DNA of 64,000 nucleotides from Parvibaculum sp045863935. Its GTDB lineage: Bacteria; Pseudomonadota; Alphaproteobacteria; Parvibaculales; Parvibaculaceae. A program made the position numbers and the translations under genes. The stretch is from positions 1 to 64,000 of the forward strand of contig NZ_BTVP01000004.1 of assembly GCF_045863935.1 (NCBI RefSeq), read 5' to 3'. Below the pieces are notes generated by a model. That model was not told the DNA's origin. It ran no database searches and worked only from the letters and a program-made list of their open reading frames with translations. Shown in pieces: positions 34,256-43,689 of this stretch (the first letter of the stretch is position 1; each line of letters opens with the position of its first letter).

Positions 34256-35773
34256 ATGAGGCTGAAGATACGCCGGATTCCGCTCGACACACTGCGGGAA
34301 AACGTGGTGGTTCTCGCCTCGAATTGCGCGGCGCTCCGGCCCGAGGCTTTCCAGGCGTTCAAGCGGCTGGAGGTGCAGCATGATGGCCGTTCCATCATAG
34401 CGAGCCTCGACATCTGCCATGACCACTCGATGGTGGGTCCGGACGAGATCGGTCTCACGGAGCCTGCTTTCCGCCGTATGGGGCTCTCGGAGGGAGACAC
34501 CGTTTTCATCTCGCCCTCACGCAGTCCGCAGAGCCTCGAATATGTGAGGACCAAGATCGGCGGCGAAACGCTGAACCGGCACCAGATCGAGTCGATCATT
34601 CAGGACATCGTCGGTTACCGCTATTCCGACATGGAAATCGCGGCCTTCCTGGTCGCCTGCGCAGGTTTCCTGTCGACCGACGAACTCCTCCATCTCACTT
34701 TTGCAATGGCTTCCGCCGGTACCTCGCTCACCTGGGATGCGCCCATCGTCGTCGACAAGCACTGCATCGGCGGCATTCCGGGGAATCGCACCTCGATGAT
34801 CGTGGTGCCGATCGTCGCCGCGCATGGCTTCACCATGCCGAAGACATCGTCGCGCGCGATTACCTCTCCGGCGGGGACCGCCGACACGATGGAAGTCCTT
34901 GCGCGCGTCGACCTCACCATCGATGAGATGAAGGAAGTAGTCGGCGAGTGCAACGCCTGTCTCGTTTGGGGTGGTCATGTGAACTTGTCGCCCGCCGACG
35001 ATATCCTGATCGGCGTCGAGCGCCCGCTCAATCTCGACACGCGCGAGCAGATGGTTGCCTCGATCATGTCGAAGAAGAAATCGGCGGGGTCTACCCATCT
35101 GGTGATCGACCTGCCGCTTGGGCCAACGGCCAAAGTGCGCGATGCCATGGAAGCGCTGCGTCTGCGCAAACTCTTCGAGTTTGTTGCCGATCGCATGAAC
35201 CTTCACGTGGAGATTGTCGTGACCGACGGGATTCAACCCGTGGGCCGTGGCATCGGGCCGGTGCTCGAGGCGCGCGACGTGATGGCCGTGCTTGCCAACG
35301 ATGTTTCCGCGCCCGCAGACCTGCGAGAGAAGTCGCTTCAGCTCGCTGCACGGGTGATTGAATGCGACCCGGCTGTTCGGGGCGGTGCCGGATATGAGCG
35401 CGCACGACACCTGCTGGAGAGCGGTGCGGCAATGGCATCGATGCAGAAGATTATCGACGCTCAGGGGCGCGCGTCGTCGGCGCCTGATCCGGGACCGCTC
35501 ACAGCCGATATTCTCGCTCACGCCGATGGCGTGGTGGCCTCTGTCGATTGCCTCCGGATCGCGCAGCTGGCGCGGCTCGCCGGTGCCCCGCTCGATCGGG
35601 GGGCCGGAATTGATGTATTGAAGCGCATCGGGGACAAGGTTGAAGCGGGCGAGCCCCTCTACCGCATCTATTCGGCGGGAGAGGCCCATTTCAACTTCGC
35701 GGTGGAAGAGGCCGAACAATCGAACGGCTTTGCACTTGCGAGTGCGGGCATTCCTTCGAAAGCACTTGAATGA
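34256..35773 (+). CDS. AMP phosphorylase-like protein (thymidine phosphorylase family)
   Basis: A 505-residue member of the thymidine phosphorylase family, with the extra N-terminal domain of about 85 residues that marks the archaeal AMP phosphorylase group; plain thymidine phosphorylases are about 440 residues. The archaeal enzymes split AMP, CMP or UMP with phosphate into base and ribose 1,5-bisphosphate. Landmarks are VDKHCIGGIPGNRTSMIVVP, KTSSRAITSPAGTADTMEVL and the C-terminal pyrimidine phosphorylase domain. AAGGTGG is eight bases before the ATG. Its stop overlaps the next start (ATGA), so it is translationally coupled to the PRPP synthetase. Phosphorylase specificity is inferred from domain layout. 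Confidence 0.85.
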   Translation: MRLKIRRIPLDTLRENVVVLASNCAALRPEAFQAFKRLEVQHDGRSIIASLDICHDHSMVGPDEIGLTEPAFRRMGLSEGDTVFISPSRSPQSLEYVRTKIGGETLNRHQIESIIQDIVGYRYSDMEIAAFLVACAGFLSTDELLHLTFAMASAGTSLTWDAPIVVDKHCIGGIPGNRTSMIVVPIVAAHGFTMPKTSSRAITSPAGTADTMEVLARVDLTIDEMKEVVGECNACLVWGGHVNLSPADDILIGVERPLNLDTREQMVASIMSKKKSAGSTHLVIDLPLGPTAKVRDAMEALRLRKLFEFVADRMNLHVEIVVTDGIQPVGRGIGPVLEARDVMAVLANDVSAPADLREKSLQLAARVIECDPAVRGGAGYERARHLLESGAAMASMQKIIDAQGRASSAPDPGPLTADILAHADGVVASVDCLRIAQLARLAGAPLDRGAGIDVLKRIGDKVEAGEPLYRIYSAGEAHFNFAVEEAEQSNGFALASAGIPSKALE

Positions 35774-36663
35774 TACCGGTCGCACTTCACTCATTCGAGC
35801 ATGGTGAGAGTCATGCACGTGAGCTTGCTTCGAAGCTCGGGCTCGATGCGCACCTGATCGATGTCCACACATTTCCCGATGGTGAGAGTCGCGTTGGCAT
35901 TTCGGGGGCGGCTCGGACCTCCTTGGTCTACTGTCCGCTGGACAGGCCGAATGCGCGGCTCGTCGATCTGATGCTTGCCGCAGACGCTCTTCGCCGCGCT
36001 GGCGCACAGCGTCTCGTTCTCGTCGCGCCTTATCTCAGCTACATGCGGCAGGACAAGGCCTTCCATGAAGGCGAGGCGGTCAGCCAGCAGGCCGTGGCGC
36101 GCTTTCTCTCGTCGCTCTTCGACCGGGTCGTGACGGTAGACGCGCATCTGCACCGCGTGGCAACTCTCGGCGAGGTGTTTCCCGGCATCGAAGCAGAGAA
36201 TCTCATCGCCGCCGATACGATCGCGCGTTTCGCAGCCGAACGAGGCATTGGCGAAGACACGCTCATTGCGGGTCCGGACGAGGAGTCTGCCCAGTGGGTA
36301 GGCCGTCTGGCCGCTGTGCTTGGTTCACATGCAATCACCGGGAGGAAGGTGAGGCTCGGTGACCGAAAAGTCGAGATCGTGTTTCCCGATCTGGACCTCG
36401 AGGGGAAGTCCGTTCTCATTGCGGACGATATTGTCTCAAGCGGTGGAACGGTTCTGTCGGCCGTCGCCGCAATGAAGGCGCGCGGCGCGATTTCGGTCCG
36501 CGTCGCCATCACTCATGCACTCTTCGATACTGACGTGTATGAAAAGATGTTGGATGCAGGCGCCGATACCGTCTGGTCCACGACGTCGGTGCCTCATCCG
36601 ACAAACGCAATTTCCCTAGCCGGCCTTCTCGGTGAAGCGCTGCAAAACGAATTAGGTGAGTGA
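35770..36663 (+). CDS. prs: Ribose-phosphate pyrophosphokinase (PRPP synthetase)
   Basis: It makes PRPP and AMP from ribose 5-phosphate and ATP. The 297-residue protein is shorter than housekeeping Prs (about 310-315). Conserved sites are the flexible loop and ATP region YLSYMRQDKAFHEGEAVS, the metal His in VDAHLHR, and the PRPP loop LIADDIVSSGGTVLSA. Its ATG overlaps the phosphorylase stop (ATGA), and the beta-CASP gene starts five bases after its end. It probably is not the main Prs of the cell but a specialised one for this operon, which is inference from context and length. Confidence 0.88.
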   Translation: MIPVALHSFEHGESHARELASKLGLDAHLIDVHTFPDGESRVGISGAARTSLVYCPLDRPNARLVDLMLAADALRRAGAQRLVLVAPYLSYMRQDKAFHEGEAVSQQAVARFLSSLFDRVVTVDAHLHRVATLGEVFPGIEAENLIAADTIARFAAERGIGEDTLIAGPDEESAQWVGRLAAVLGSHAITGRKVRLGDRKVEIVFPDLDLEGKSVLIADDIVSSGGTVLSAVAAMKARGAISVRVAITHALFDTDVYEKMLDAGADTVWSTTSVPHPTNAISLAGLLGEALQNELGE

Positions 36664-36668
36664 GGACC

Positions 36669-38270
36669 ATGTCGATTTCCCTGAGCGTCCACGGCGCTGC
36701 GCACACCGTCACCGGTTCCTGCTATCTGTTGCAGGCGGGGCGGACGCGATTTCTCGTCGATTGCGGCATGTTTCAAGGCCCAAAGACGCTGAAGGCGCTC
36801 AACTATGCGGACTTCCCGTTCAAGCCGGAGGAGATCGATTTCGTTCTCCTCACGCATGCTCATATCGATCATTCGGGCCTGATTCCGAAGCTCGTAAAGA
36901 ACGGGTTCTCGGGTCCGATCTATGCGACGCACGGCACGATCGATCTTCTCACCTGCATGCTGCCGGATTCGGGCCACATTCAGGAAACGGAAGTCGAGCA
37001 GCTCAACAGGCGCAACGCACAGCGCGGCCGCCCGGAAGTAACGCCGATCTATACCGTGGAAGATGCCGAGGTTGCGCTGCGCTCCTTCAGCCCCGTCGCC
37101 TACGACACATGGATCGAACCGGCGGAGGGTGTTCGCGCGCGCTTCTGGAATGCCGGTCACATTCTCGGTTCCGCGTCTATCGAGGTCGAGTTGACGACAG
37201 GTCTCCAATCGCCGCGCTCGATGCGGCTCCTGTTCTCTGGCGATATCGGGCCGGAGGTGACAAGCTTTCATCCGGCCCCGGATTCTCCGCAGAATCTCGA
37301 CTACATCGTCTGCGAATCGACATATGGCTCGCGCGTGCGGCCGCCGATGACGCTCTCGTCTCGGCGCGACCTGCTTGCAGCGGAGGCAAACGAAGCCCTG
37401 AAAGGCAATGGCGTGCTCATCGTTCCGTCGTTTGCGGTCGAGCGCACCCAGGAACTCTTGTCTGATCTTCTGGCTCTCGTTCACGAACGCCGCATTCCGC
37501 AAGTACCGATCTTCCTCGACTCGCCGCTTGCCATCCGGGCGACCGATGTCTTCATCGACCATGCGCATGAGCTTGAAGACGGCGCCGCCTTCCGCCACGC
37601 CATGCGCTCTCCGATCCTGCGCACGACGGAGTCCGCGCAGGAAAGCATGATGATCGAGCGAATAGACGGTAGCCACATCATCGTCGCCGCCAGCGGCATG
37701 TGCGATGCGGGCCGTATCCGCCATCATCTGAAGAACCATCTCTGGCGCGCCAATGCGACAGTGCTCATGGTCGGGTTCCAGGCCGAGGGAACGCTCGGGC
37801 GCATTCTGCAGAATGGCGCCAAGGCTGTTCGCATACAGGGCGAGGAAGTAAAGGTTCGGGCACGCATCCGGACGCTCGACATCTATTCGGGCCATGCCGA
37901 CGGGCCAGGCCTTGCCCGCTGGGTGGAAGATCGGGGCCCCGTTTCGCGCGGCATCATTCTGGTGCATGGCGAGGAGGATGAAATCGCCGGTTTGCACGAG
38001 CGTCTCTCAAACCTGGGCCTTGACGGAGAGCGCATCTTCGCGCCCGAGCTTGATGCCGTCTTCGATCTCCTCGCCGAAACACCGGCGACGCGCGAGCGGC
38101 CGGCGCCTCGGCGCCTGCAGCCGGAGGTTGTCGGCCATCCGGACTGGCACAACGACCTTTCCGGGCTTTGGCTCGACCTCACGGAGATGCTCGACAAGGC
38201 GGCGGACGACAAGTCACGGCGCGTCATCCTGCGCCGGATAAGACGGGCGCTCGAGAAGGAGCAGGCCTGA
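36669..38270 (+). CDS. MBL-fold/beta-CASP nuclease-like protein with RNA-specificity domain
   Basis: A metallo-beta-lactamase fold protein of 533 residues with an inserted beta-CASP domain and C-terminal RMMBL motif, as in CPSF-73-like RNases. Metal ligands are visible as THAHIDHSG (about 62-70), WNAGHILGSA and FSGDIG. The beta-CASP motifs include VPSFAVERTQELL, SGMCDAGRIRHHL and the final SGHADG. The first ATG with support is 36669, five bases after prs. As third gene of the phosphorylase-prs operon, it could supply nucleotides from RNA, though most beta-CASP enzymes in bacteria are RNases of general turnover. The C-terminal 80 residues extend beyond the standard core. Confidence 0.88.
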   Translation: MSISLSVHGAAHTVTGSCYLLQAGRTRFLVDCGMFQGPKTLKALNYADFPFKPEEIDFVLLTHAHIDHSGLIPKLVKNGFSGPIYATHGTIDLLTCMLPDSGHIQETEVEQLNRRNAQRGRPEVTPIYTVEDAEVALRSFSPVAYDTWIEPAEGVRARFWNAGHILGSASIEVELTTGLQSPRSMRLLFSGDIGPEVTSFHPAPDSPQNLDYIVCESTYGSRVRPPMTLSSRRDLLAAEANEALKGNGVLIVPSFAVERTQELLSDLLALVHERRIPQVPIFLDSPLAIRATDVFIDHAHELEDGAAFRHAMRSPILRTTESAQESMMIERIDGSHIIVAASGMCDAGRIRHHLKNHLWRANATVLMVGFQAEGTLGRILQNGAKAVRIQGEEVKVRARIRTLDIYSGHADGPGLARWVEDRGPVSRGIILVHGEEDEIAGLHERLSNLGLDGERIFAPELDAVFDLLAETPATRERPAPRRLQPEVVGHPDWHNDLSGLWLDLTEMLDKAADDKSRRVILRRIRRALEKEQA

Positions 38271-38369
38271 CGCCATTTTACCTTTTTCTCGGCCACTCGC
38301 CGGTAGCTTTTATCTCCCCGCTTTGGGATGATGGCGCCGAGGCCAGAATCCTTCCATGAGTACCCCCAC

Positions 38370-38963
38370 ATGCCTGCTTCCCAACCCCAGAAAAAACAGG
38401 ATGGACGCCGCCTTCGCAGCGCGGCCAGCCGCCGCCGCATCGTTGAGGCGATGCGCGACCTGGTCCGTGAGGGCACGGTTTCTCCGCGCGCGGAGGAAGT
38501 TGCCGCGCGCGCCGATGTCGGCCTCAGAAGCGTCTTCCGTCACTTCGACGACATGGAAAGTCTTTATCGGGAGATCGGCGACCTGATCCTGATCGATGTA
38601 GCGCCGATGCTTGAGCTCCCGCCGCCATCGGGCACGGCAGATGAAATTCTCGAGGAGATGATCGATCGCCGCGCAAAGCTCTTCGAGCGCATCATGCCTT
38701 TCCGCGTCGCCGCCGACATGAATGCGCACCGTTCGCCGTTCCTGGCCGACGACCGCGCGCGCATGAACACGGCGTTCCGCGATATCATGCGCTCCGCGCT
38801 TCCGACGGCAGTCCGCAAGGACCGCGTGCTCGTAGACGCGCTCGACGCCGTTCTCAGCTTCGATTTCTGGCGCCGCCTTCGCGTCGACCAGCGCCTTTCC
38901 ATCGCTCAGGCAAGGCGTGTGGTCGAGGCGACAGCCGCCCCCCTCATCGGTGCGAAGCGTTAG
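38370..38963 (+). CDS. TetR/AcrR-family transcriptional regulator
   Basis: A DNA-binding regulator of about 197 residues with an N-terminal helix-turn-helix: RRRIVEAMRDLVREGTVSPR, then EVAARADVGLRSVFRHFDD, with the recognition helix well formed. The C-terminal ligand domain has no recognisable specificity. The start is uncertain: in-frame ATGs occur at 38328, 38331 and 38370, none with a strong ribosome-binding site; I use 38370 as the closest to the domain. It is convergent with the GST/DUF2855 pair and may control them or the PHA genes further on. Confidence 0.8.
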   Translation: MPASQPQKKQDGRRLRSAASRRRIVEAMRDLVREGTVSPRAEEVAARADVGLRSVFRHFDDMESLYREIGDLILIDVAPMLELPPPSGTADEILEEMIDRRAKLFERIMPFRVAADMNAHRSPFLADDRARMNTAFRDIMRSALPTAVRKDRVLVDALDAVLSFDFWRRLRVDQRLSIAQARRVVEATAAPLIGAKR

Positions 38964-38993
38964 GACAGTTCGAGGGAAGACAGGGCAGGGGGC

Positions 38994-40025
38994 TCAGCTT
39001 TCAAACAGCTTCTCGCAGCCTGTCCCGGAGAGAATCTCGTCCACAACCTTCCGGTCCGCCGCACCGAGGCTTGCATGCTTCTCGCGCAGCCATTGCAGAC
39101 ACTTCCCCTGATAGGGAAACGGCTGCTGCACCCATCGCTTGCCGTCTATTTCCGTATCGACCTGCTCCGCACCCTCCATCAGCGCTTTGGCGTTGGCGCG
39201 AAGAGCCGGCACATAGACCCGGCCGACCTCTTTCAGCAGGCCCCGAATTTCTTCGGGAATGGCATCGCGCTTCATCCAGCCGTCTTCCTGCGCGTCGAGC
39301 CCTGAAAGGTCTTCCATGATATCGACCCAGGCAAAGACGCGCGGCGCCCGATTCAGCGTCTCGTCCATCGGTGTCGGATCGAAATGCGTCAGCTGCGTCA
39401 ATTGTCCGTAGGCGCCGAAGTCGCTGCTGCCAGGCCGCATCCCCATCAGGAAAGGTTGCACTTCGAGAAGTGCCTTCATCGCGTCGAGATAGCGCAGATA
39501 GCTCGCCTCGATGACAGGCGCCGTCGTGTCGTTGGAGCCTACGACGTAAAGACGCGATATCTGACGATCGGCGAATATCTCGCCCATCTTCAGCGCCTCG
39601 TCTTCGGGTGCTGAAATCCCGCGCCAGCGCGGCAGGATGGCCGCAGCCCGCTCGATATCGGGCTTGTAGTACCAGCGATAATGGAACATCGCCTTGGTCA
39701 GCCATTCGTCGGCATAGTCTTCGAGCAGATAGTCGAGAAACTCGATCACGGGATCGGAGGGCACGACTTCGCGTCCGGAGAATGCCTCCTCGAAGCGGCG
39801 GATCAGCGGTGTCGAGTCGACCGCTGCCTGATAGTCCCCACCGTCTTCCTTCAGATAAAAGGTCGGCAGCAGCGCCACCTTGGGCGCGGGCAGTCCTTTC
39901 GGCACGCCGTGACCCGACAGGAAGAAGCGATAGGGAATGTGCCGGTAGCGAAGCACAGCGAGCATCTTGCGCGTATAGGGCGAGCCCGGAGCGCCGCTCA
40001 GCAGCAGGGGTGTCTCGAGCGTCAT
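38994..40025 (-). CDS. Glutathione S-transferase-family protein
   Basis: A protein of 343 residues with an N-terminal thioredoxin-like GST domain (LLLSGAPGSPYTRKMLAVLR, with SPYTRK at the usual active-site position) and a longer than normal all-helical C-terminal domain. Common bacterial GSTs are 200-230 residues, so this belongs to an extended group. The start at 40025 has GGGAGG five bases upstream; an ATG at 40061 overlaps the neighbouring gene. It lies just after the DUF2855 gene on the same strand and is probably cotranscribed. Catalysis of glutathione conjugation is not certain since no key Cys is seen, only a Ser-Pro-Tyr triad. Confidence 0.82.
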   Translation of the reverse strand: MTLETPLLLSGAPGSPYTRKMLAVLRYRHIPYRFFLSGHGVPKGLPAPKVALLPTFYLKEDGGDYQAAVDSTPLIRRFEEAFSGREVVPSDPVIEFLDYLLEDYADEWLTKAMFHYRWYYKPDIERAAAILPRWRGISAPEDEALKMGEIFADRQISRLYVVGSNDTTAPVIEASYLRYLDAMKALLEVQPFLMGMRPGSSDFGAYGQLTQLTHFDPTPMDETLNRAPRVFAWVDIMEDLSGLDAQEDGWMKRDAIPEEIRGLLKEVGRVYVPALRANAKALMEGAEQVDTEIDGKRWVQQPFPYQGKCLQWLREKHASLGAADRKVVDEILSGTGCEKLFES

Positions 40026-40057
40026 CTTGTCCTCCCGGTTATTGTTATTTGAAGCGC

Positions 40058-41131
40058 TCACTTGAATCCGAGGATGTGGCCTTCTGCCGGATTGATTTTG
40101 CCGGCCAGCATGTCGGAATAGACGCGTGCGATTGCGTCCTCGCCCTTGCCGCGCTCAACCTTGATCCATGCGCCCGCCGCTTCCGCAAAGGCATTCCAGC
40201 TCTCCGCGAGCATCCGGTCGAAGCCGTCGCGCCCGAGTTCGTCCGACCGCTTTTTCATCTGGTCCGGCGCAAAGAAGAAGCGCGGTTTGGCCCCCGGCAG
40301 GTCCGCAGGCGGACGCGGCGCGTCCTTGTGAGAGAGACCGACCGTCGTGCTCTCCACGATCTTGTCGCCGAAATGCCGGTGCACGGCGGCGAGCACTTCC
40401 CCGTCGCCCGCGAAGTCGACCACGGCCGTCGGCACGCTTGCATCGAGCGTCGCGACATCGCCATAGGCCACCGCCTTGTCGTAGTAGCCGAGCCCTTCCA
40501 CGAAAGCCTTGTTGCCGGGGGAGGTGAGGCCGACCACTTCCGGTCCCGCAGGCCGGCGCCGGTGAAGACCATAGGCGAGCCCGAGCCCCGTCTTCGACGA
40601 GGCGCTAAGCACCAGCACCTGCTTTGCACCGAAAAAACCGTTATCGGCGAGCCAGTCGTCGATCAGAAATGATGTCGTATAGAGCGGCCGCAGCACCGGC
40701 TCGAGATATTCATGCGGCCTTGCCCCTTTCACGCGCGTATAGCTGTTATAGACGGGATGCAGCTCGCGACGTTGCTTGTAGAGGTCGAGGAAGCTGCCCG
40801 CTGTCACCTTCTCGGGCTGCATCACGAGATGGGTGGCCATCGGCAGATAGCCATATATCCGCTCGCCCTCGGCAACGCCCTCGCACTTCGACTGCACGAT
40901 CCGCGCGAACCCCCAGACGGGAATCTTTCCCCAGCCTTCCTCGGCGGGAAAGAACGACCAGTAGTTCAGCATGTCGCCGGCAACGGCATAGGTAATGTTG
41001 TTTGCGGTGAGTGCGAACTTCTCGATCTCGACGAGAATCTGTCCATCCTCGACCTCGGCTGCCCTGTTCACCCATTTCGTCTGGCCGTAGTCCGGACGGT
41101 TCACGACGAATTCCCGGATCGCGATGCTCAT
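40058..41131 (-). CDS. DUF2855-family protein (MDR-like)
   Basis: A 357-residue protein of the DUF2855 family, distantly related to medium-chain dehydrogenases. FALTANNITYAVAGD and GWGKIPVWGFARIV mark the N-terminal half, and VLVLSASSKTGLGLAYGLHR matches the dinucleotide-binding loop in the second half. No member has a firmly described activity that I can name. The ATG at 41131 has GGGAGG five bases upstream. It is the first gene of a two-gene minus-strand unit with the GST gene, whose start lies 32 bases beyond its stop. Confidence 0.82.
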   Translation of the reverse strand: MSIAIREFVVNRPDYGQTKWVNRAAEVEDGQILVEIEKFALTANNITYAVAGDMLNYWSFFPAEEGWGKIPVWGFARIVQSKCEGVAEGERIYGYLPMATHLVMQPEKVTAGSFLDLYKQRRELHPVYNSYTRVKGARPHEYLEPVLRPLYTTSFLIDDWLADNGFFGAKQVLVLSASSKTGLGLAYGLHRRRPAGPEVVGLTSPGNKAFVEGLGYYDKAVAYGDVATLDASVPTAVVDFAGDGEVLAAVHRHFGDKIVESTTVGLSHKDAPRPPADLPGAKPRFFFAPDQMKKRSDELGRDGFDRMLAESWNAFAEAAGAWIKVERGKGEDAIARVYSDMLAGKINPAEGHILGFK

Positions 41132-41269
41132 GCGTACCTCCCTGAATGACGATGGTGCGCGCATCCTGCCACAGCCCATCGCCGTTTTGTGAATTTGGTC
41201 GCGCCGCGCTCCATGCTTCTCTCTTCTCTACGATGGGTGCCTTGACCGCGCCCGTCGGATCGTCAATAA

Positions 41270-41290
41270 AATGGCACTAATAATGTCATT
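41270..41290. promoter_or_regulatory. Imperfect palindrome upstream of the DUF1330 gene
   Basis: AATGGCACTAATAATGTCATT matches its own reverse complement at 17 of 21 positions, typical of a dimeric regulator site. It lies between the divergent DUF2855 and DUF1330 genes in an AT-rich stretch. Confidence 0.45.
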
Positions 41291-41343
41291 ACAATATGTG
41301 CCGGATCGGCGTCAATCGTGCCGGAGCCGGAGGAAAGGCAGGA

Positions 41344-41763
41344 ATGATAGTCGAGAACGCCCTGCGTCCGTCGGACGAGCAGCTCAAGTCCTTCTTTGCC
41401 CGCGCGGGCACCGACAAGGATGGGCCGGTTGTCATGGTCAACCTTCTCAAGTTCCGCGAGCGGGCCGCTTATCCGGATGGGCGCGATGCGGATATCTCGG
41501 GACAGGAAGCCTATATGCGCTATGGCGTCGAGGTCGCGAAGATCGTGGCGAAGCTCGACGGCCGCATGGTTTTCGGAGCCGCTGTCGACGGGCTCATGCT
41601 CGGCAAATGCGAGGAACTCTGGGACCAGGTGGCCCTTGTCGAGTACCCCTCGCGCGCGTCCTTCATGGAAATGGTCATGTCGCCCGAGTATCACGCCATT
41701 GAGGTCCATCGCGAAGCAGGGCTCGCCGGCCAGCTCAACATCGGCACACGCGTTCCCCGCTGA
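41344..41763 (+). CDS. DUF1330-like small protein
   Basis: A cytosolic protein of 139 residues with the dimeric alpha-beta barrel features of the DUF1330 group: PVVMVNLLKFRERAAYP near residues 28-44 and LVEYPSRASFMEMVMSPEYH near 96-115. Relatives are annotated as hypothetical or as small oxygenase-like proteins, and no defined reaction is known. The ATG at 41344 follows GGAGGAAAGGCAGGA closely. It precedes the PHA synthase gene by about 190 bases and shares its direction, so cotranscription is possible. Confidence 0.78.
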   Translation: MIVENALRPSDEQLKSFFARAGTDKDGPVVMVNLLKFRERAAYPDGRDADISGQEAYMRYGVEVAKIVAKLDGRMVFGAAVDGLMLGKCEELWDQVALVEYPSRASFMEMVMSPEYHAIEVHREAGLAGQLNIGTRVPR

Positions 41764-41954
41764 CCACGGCGCATATATCCTCTTGGAATACCGGTTCCGC
41801 CCGTGCGAAATCTTTCTGGAACCTCTTTGCGCGCTGAACCCCTTGTGGCCGTCCCTTGGGCAGCGCATCATGTTCGTCTGTCAGGCCTATCGGCGCCTTC
41901 CGGGGAGGGAAGGCCGGGCACGGCTGAGGGACATGACGAAGAGGAGGGAAGCCT

Positions 41955-43649
41955 ATGGCGAGGCGGCAAAGGGATGAATTCGGTCCGGGCATCGGCGAGG
42001 AAGCGGCGGAAACACCAAACGTATTGAGTCCCATCGTCGGCATCAGCCGCGAGGACGTTCTCTCTGCGATCGGGTCGATCGTCGGCGGCGCGGTGCGTCA
42101 GCCCTTCACCTTCATGCAGCACATCGGCTCCTTTGGCCGCAACATGGTGGACATCGTCGGCGGGCAGCAGAAGTTCGCTCCCGAGCCGAAGGATCGCCGC
42201 TTTGTCGACCCCGCCTGGCAGAAGAGCCCCGTCTATCGCCGCCTGATGCAGGGCTGGCTCGCCTTCCGGACGGAAATGCACGGTTTCATTCAGTCGCTTG
42301 AGCTCGATCCGATTGAGCATGGCCGCGCCATGCTCGTTGCCGACATCATGATCGATGCGGTCGCGCCGACGAACACATTCGTGGGCAACCCTTCGGCGGT
42401 GAAGCTCGCGCTCGACACGGGGGGCGCATCGCTCGTGCAGGGTCTTCGTCACGCGCTGGACGACCTGCGCAACAATCACGGCATGCCTTCACAGGTCGAC
42501 AAGACACCCTTCAAGGTCGGCGAAAATCTCGCGACCACCGAAGGTTCCGTCGTCTACCGGACCGAGATGCTGGAACTTCTTCAGTACACGCCGAAGACGG
42601 GGAAGGTGCACGCCATGCCGCTCCTCTTCGTGCCTCCCCAGATCAACAAATACTATGTGCTCGACCTCACGCCCGAAAAGAGCATGTCCCGCTATCTCGT
42701 CGATCAGGGCTTCCAGGTCTTCGTCGTGAGCTGGCGCAATCCGGGTCCGGAACATCGCGACTGGGGCCTTGCCGACTACGTAACCGCACTTGTCGAGGTG
42801 CTCGGCGTCGTCACCGGTATCACCGGTTCGGAGAAAGTGAACATATCCGGCGGCTGTTCGGGCGGCATCACCACGGCGACGCTGCTGAGCTATCTTGCAG
42901 CGAAGGGCGACAAGCGCGTCAATTCCGTCACCTTCTGGGTCTGCGTGCTCGACCCGCGCATGGAAGACAGCGACGTCGGCGTTCTGGTGACGAAACGCGG
43001 CATTGAGATGGCCCGAAAGAGATCGGCGAAGAAGGGCGTGCTGGAGGGCTCCGATCTGTCGCGCGTCTTCGCCTGGCTCCGGCCAAACGATCTCGTCTGG
43101 AACTACGTCGTGAACAACTACCTGCACGGGCAGAAGCCGCCCGCTTTCGACGTGCTCTTCTGGAACAACGACTCGACGAACCTCACCGCCGCGCTGCATT
43201 CGGACTATCTCTCGCTCTACGAGACACAGCCTTTCGCCAATCCGGGCAAGGAGGAAATTCTCGGCCAGCCGATAGACATCGGAAAAGTCGATATCGATGC
43301 ATTCATCGTTGGTGGCGTGACCGACCACATCACGCCCTGGAAGGCCTGCTATCGCACCACGCAGATGCTCGGTGGCAAGCGTGAATTCGTGTTGTCGAAC
43401 AGCGGCCACATACAGTCGATCCTGAACCCGCCCGGCAATCCGAAGGCGAAATATTTCGTTAACGATGATTTGCCGGCGACAGCCGATGAATGGGCCGCGG
43501 GCGCCAGCGAAGTGCAGGGTTCCTGGTGGGAACGCTGGGGAAAATGGCTGGGCGAACGTTCGGGGGAAACGGTGCCCGCGCCGAAAACATTGGGAAATCG
43601 CAAATACAAGCCTTTGGATCCCGCGCCGGGCACATATGTATTAGGCTGA
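41955..43649 (+). CDS. phaC: Polyhydroxyalkanoate synthase
   Basis: It polymerises 3-hydroxyacyl-CoA into storage polyester at granule surfaces. The 564-residue protein has the N-terminal PhaC domain (SPVYRRLMQGWLAFRTEM) and an alpha/beta-hydrolase core. The catalytic Cys is residue 301 in ISGGCSGGIT, with Asp457 in TDHITPW and His485 in NSGHIQS, so the triad is complete. The single-subunit length suggests a class I or class II synthase; the GGCSGG box and overall layout are closest to the latter or to the broad alphaproteobacterial group. It is followed 40 bases later by a depolymerase, as in mcl-PHA operons of Pseudomonas. Confidence 0.93.
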   Translation: MARRQRDEFGPGIGEEAAETPNVLSPIVGISREDVLSAIGSIVGGAVRQPFTFMQHIGSFGRNMVDIVGGQQKFAPEPKDRRFVDPAWQKSPVYRRLMQGWLAFRTEMHGFIQSLELDPIEHGRAMLVADIMIDAVAPTNTFVGNPSAVKLALDTGGASLVQGLRHALDDLRNNHGMPSQVDKTPFKVGENLATTEGSVVYRTEMLELLQYTPKTGKVHAMPLLFVPPQINKYYVLDLTPEKSMSRYLVDQGFQVFVVSWRNPGPEHRDWGLADYVTALVEVLGVVTGITGSEKVNISGGCSGGITTATLLSYLAAKGDKRVNSVTFWVCVLDPRMEDSDVGVLVTKRGIEMARKRSAKKGVLEGSDLSRVFAWLRPNDLVWNYVVNNYLHGQKPPAFDVLFWNNDSTNLTAALHSDYLSLYETQPFANPGKEEILGQPIDIGKVDIDAFIVGGVTDHITPWKACYRTTQMLGGKREFVLSNSGHIQSILNPPGNPKAKYFVNDDLPATADEWAAGASEVQGSWWERWGKWLGERSGETVPAPKTLGNRKYKPLDPAPGTYVLG

Positions 43650-43689
43650 TACTCTGAAGTATGAGTCGGAACAGGCCCGGAGCCGCTGA

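Noticed and set aside
31393..34599. Very long minus-strand open frame (over 1000 codons) opposite the hydratase, amidohydrolase and phosphorylase genes
   Set aside because: It is antisense to three well-defined genes, has His/Arg/Asp-rich composition typical of reverse-frame shadows in high-GC DNA, and no domain is seen.
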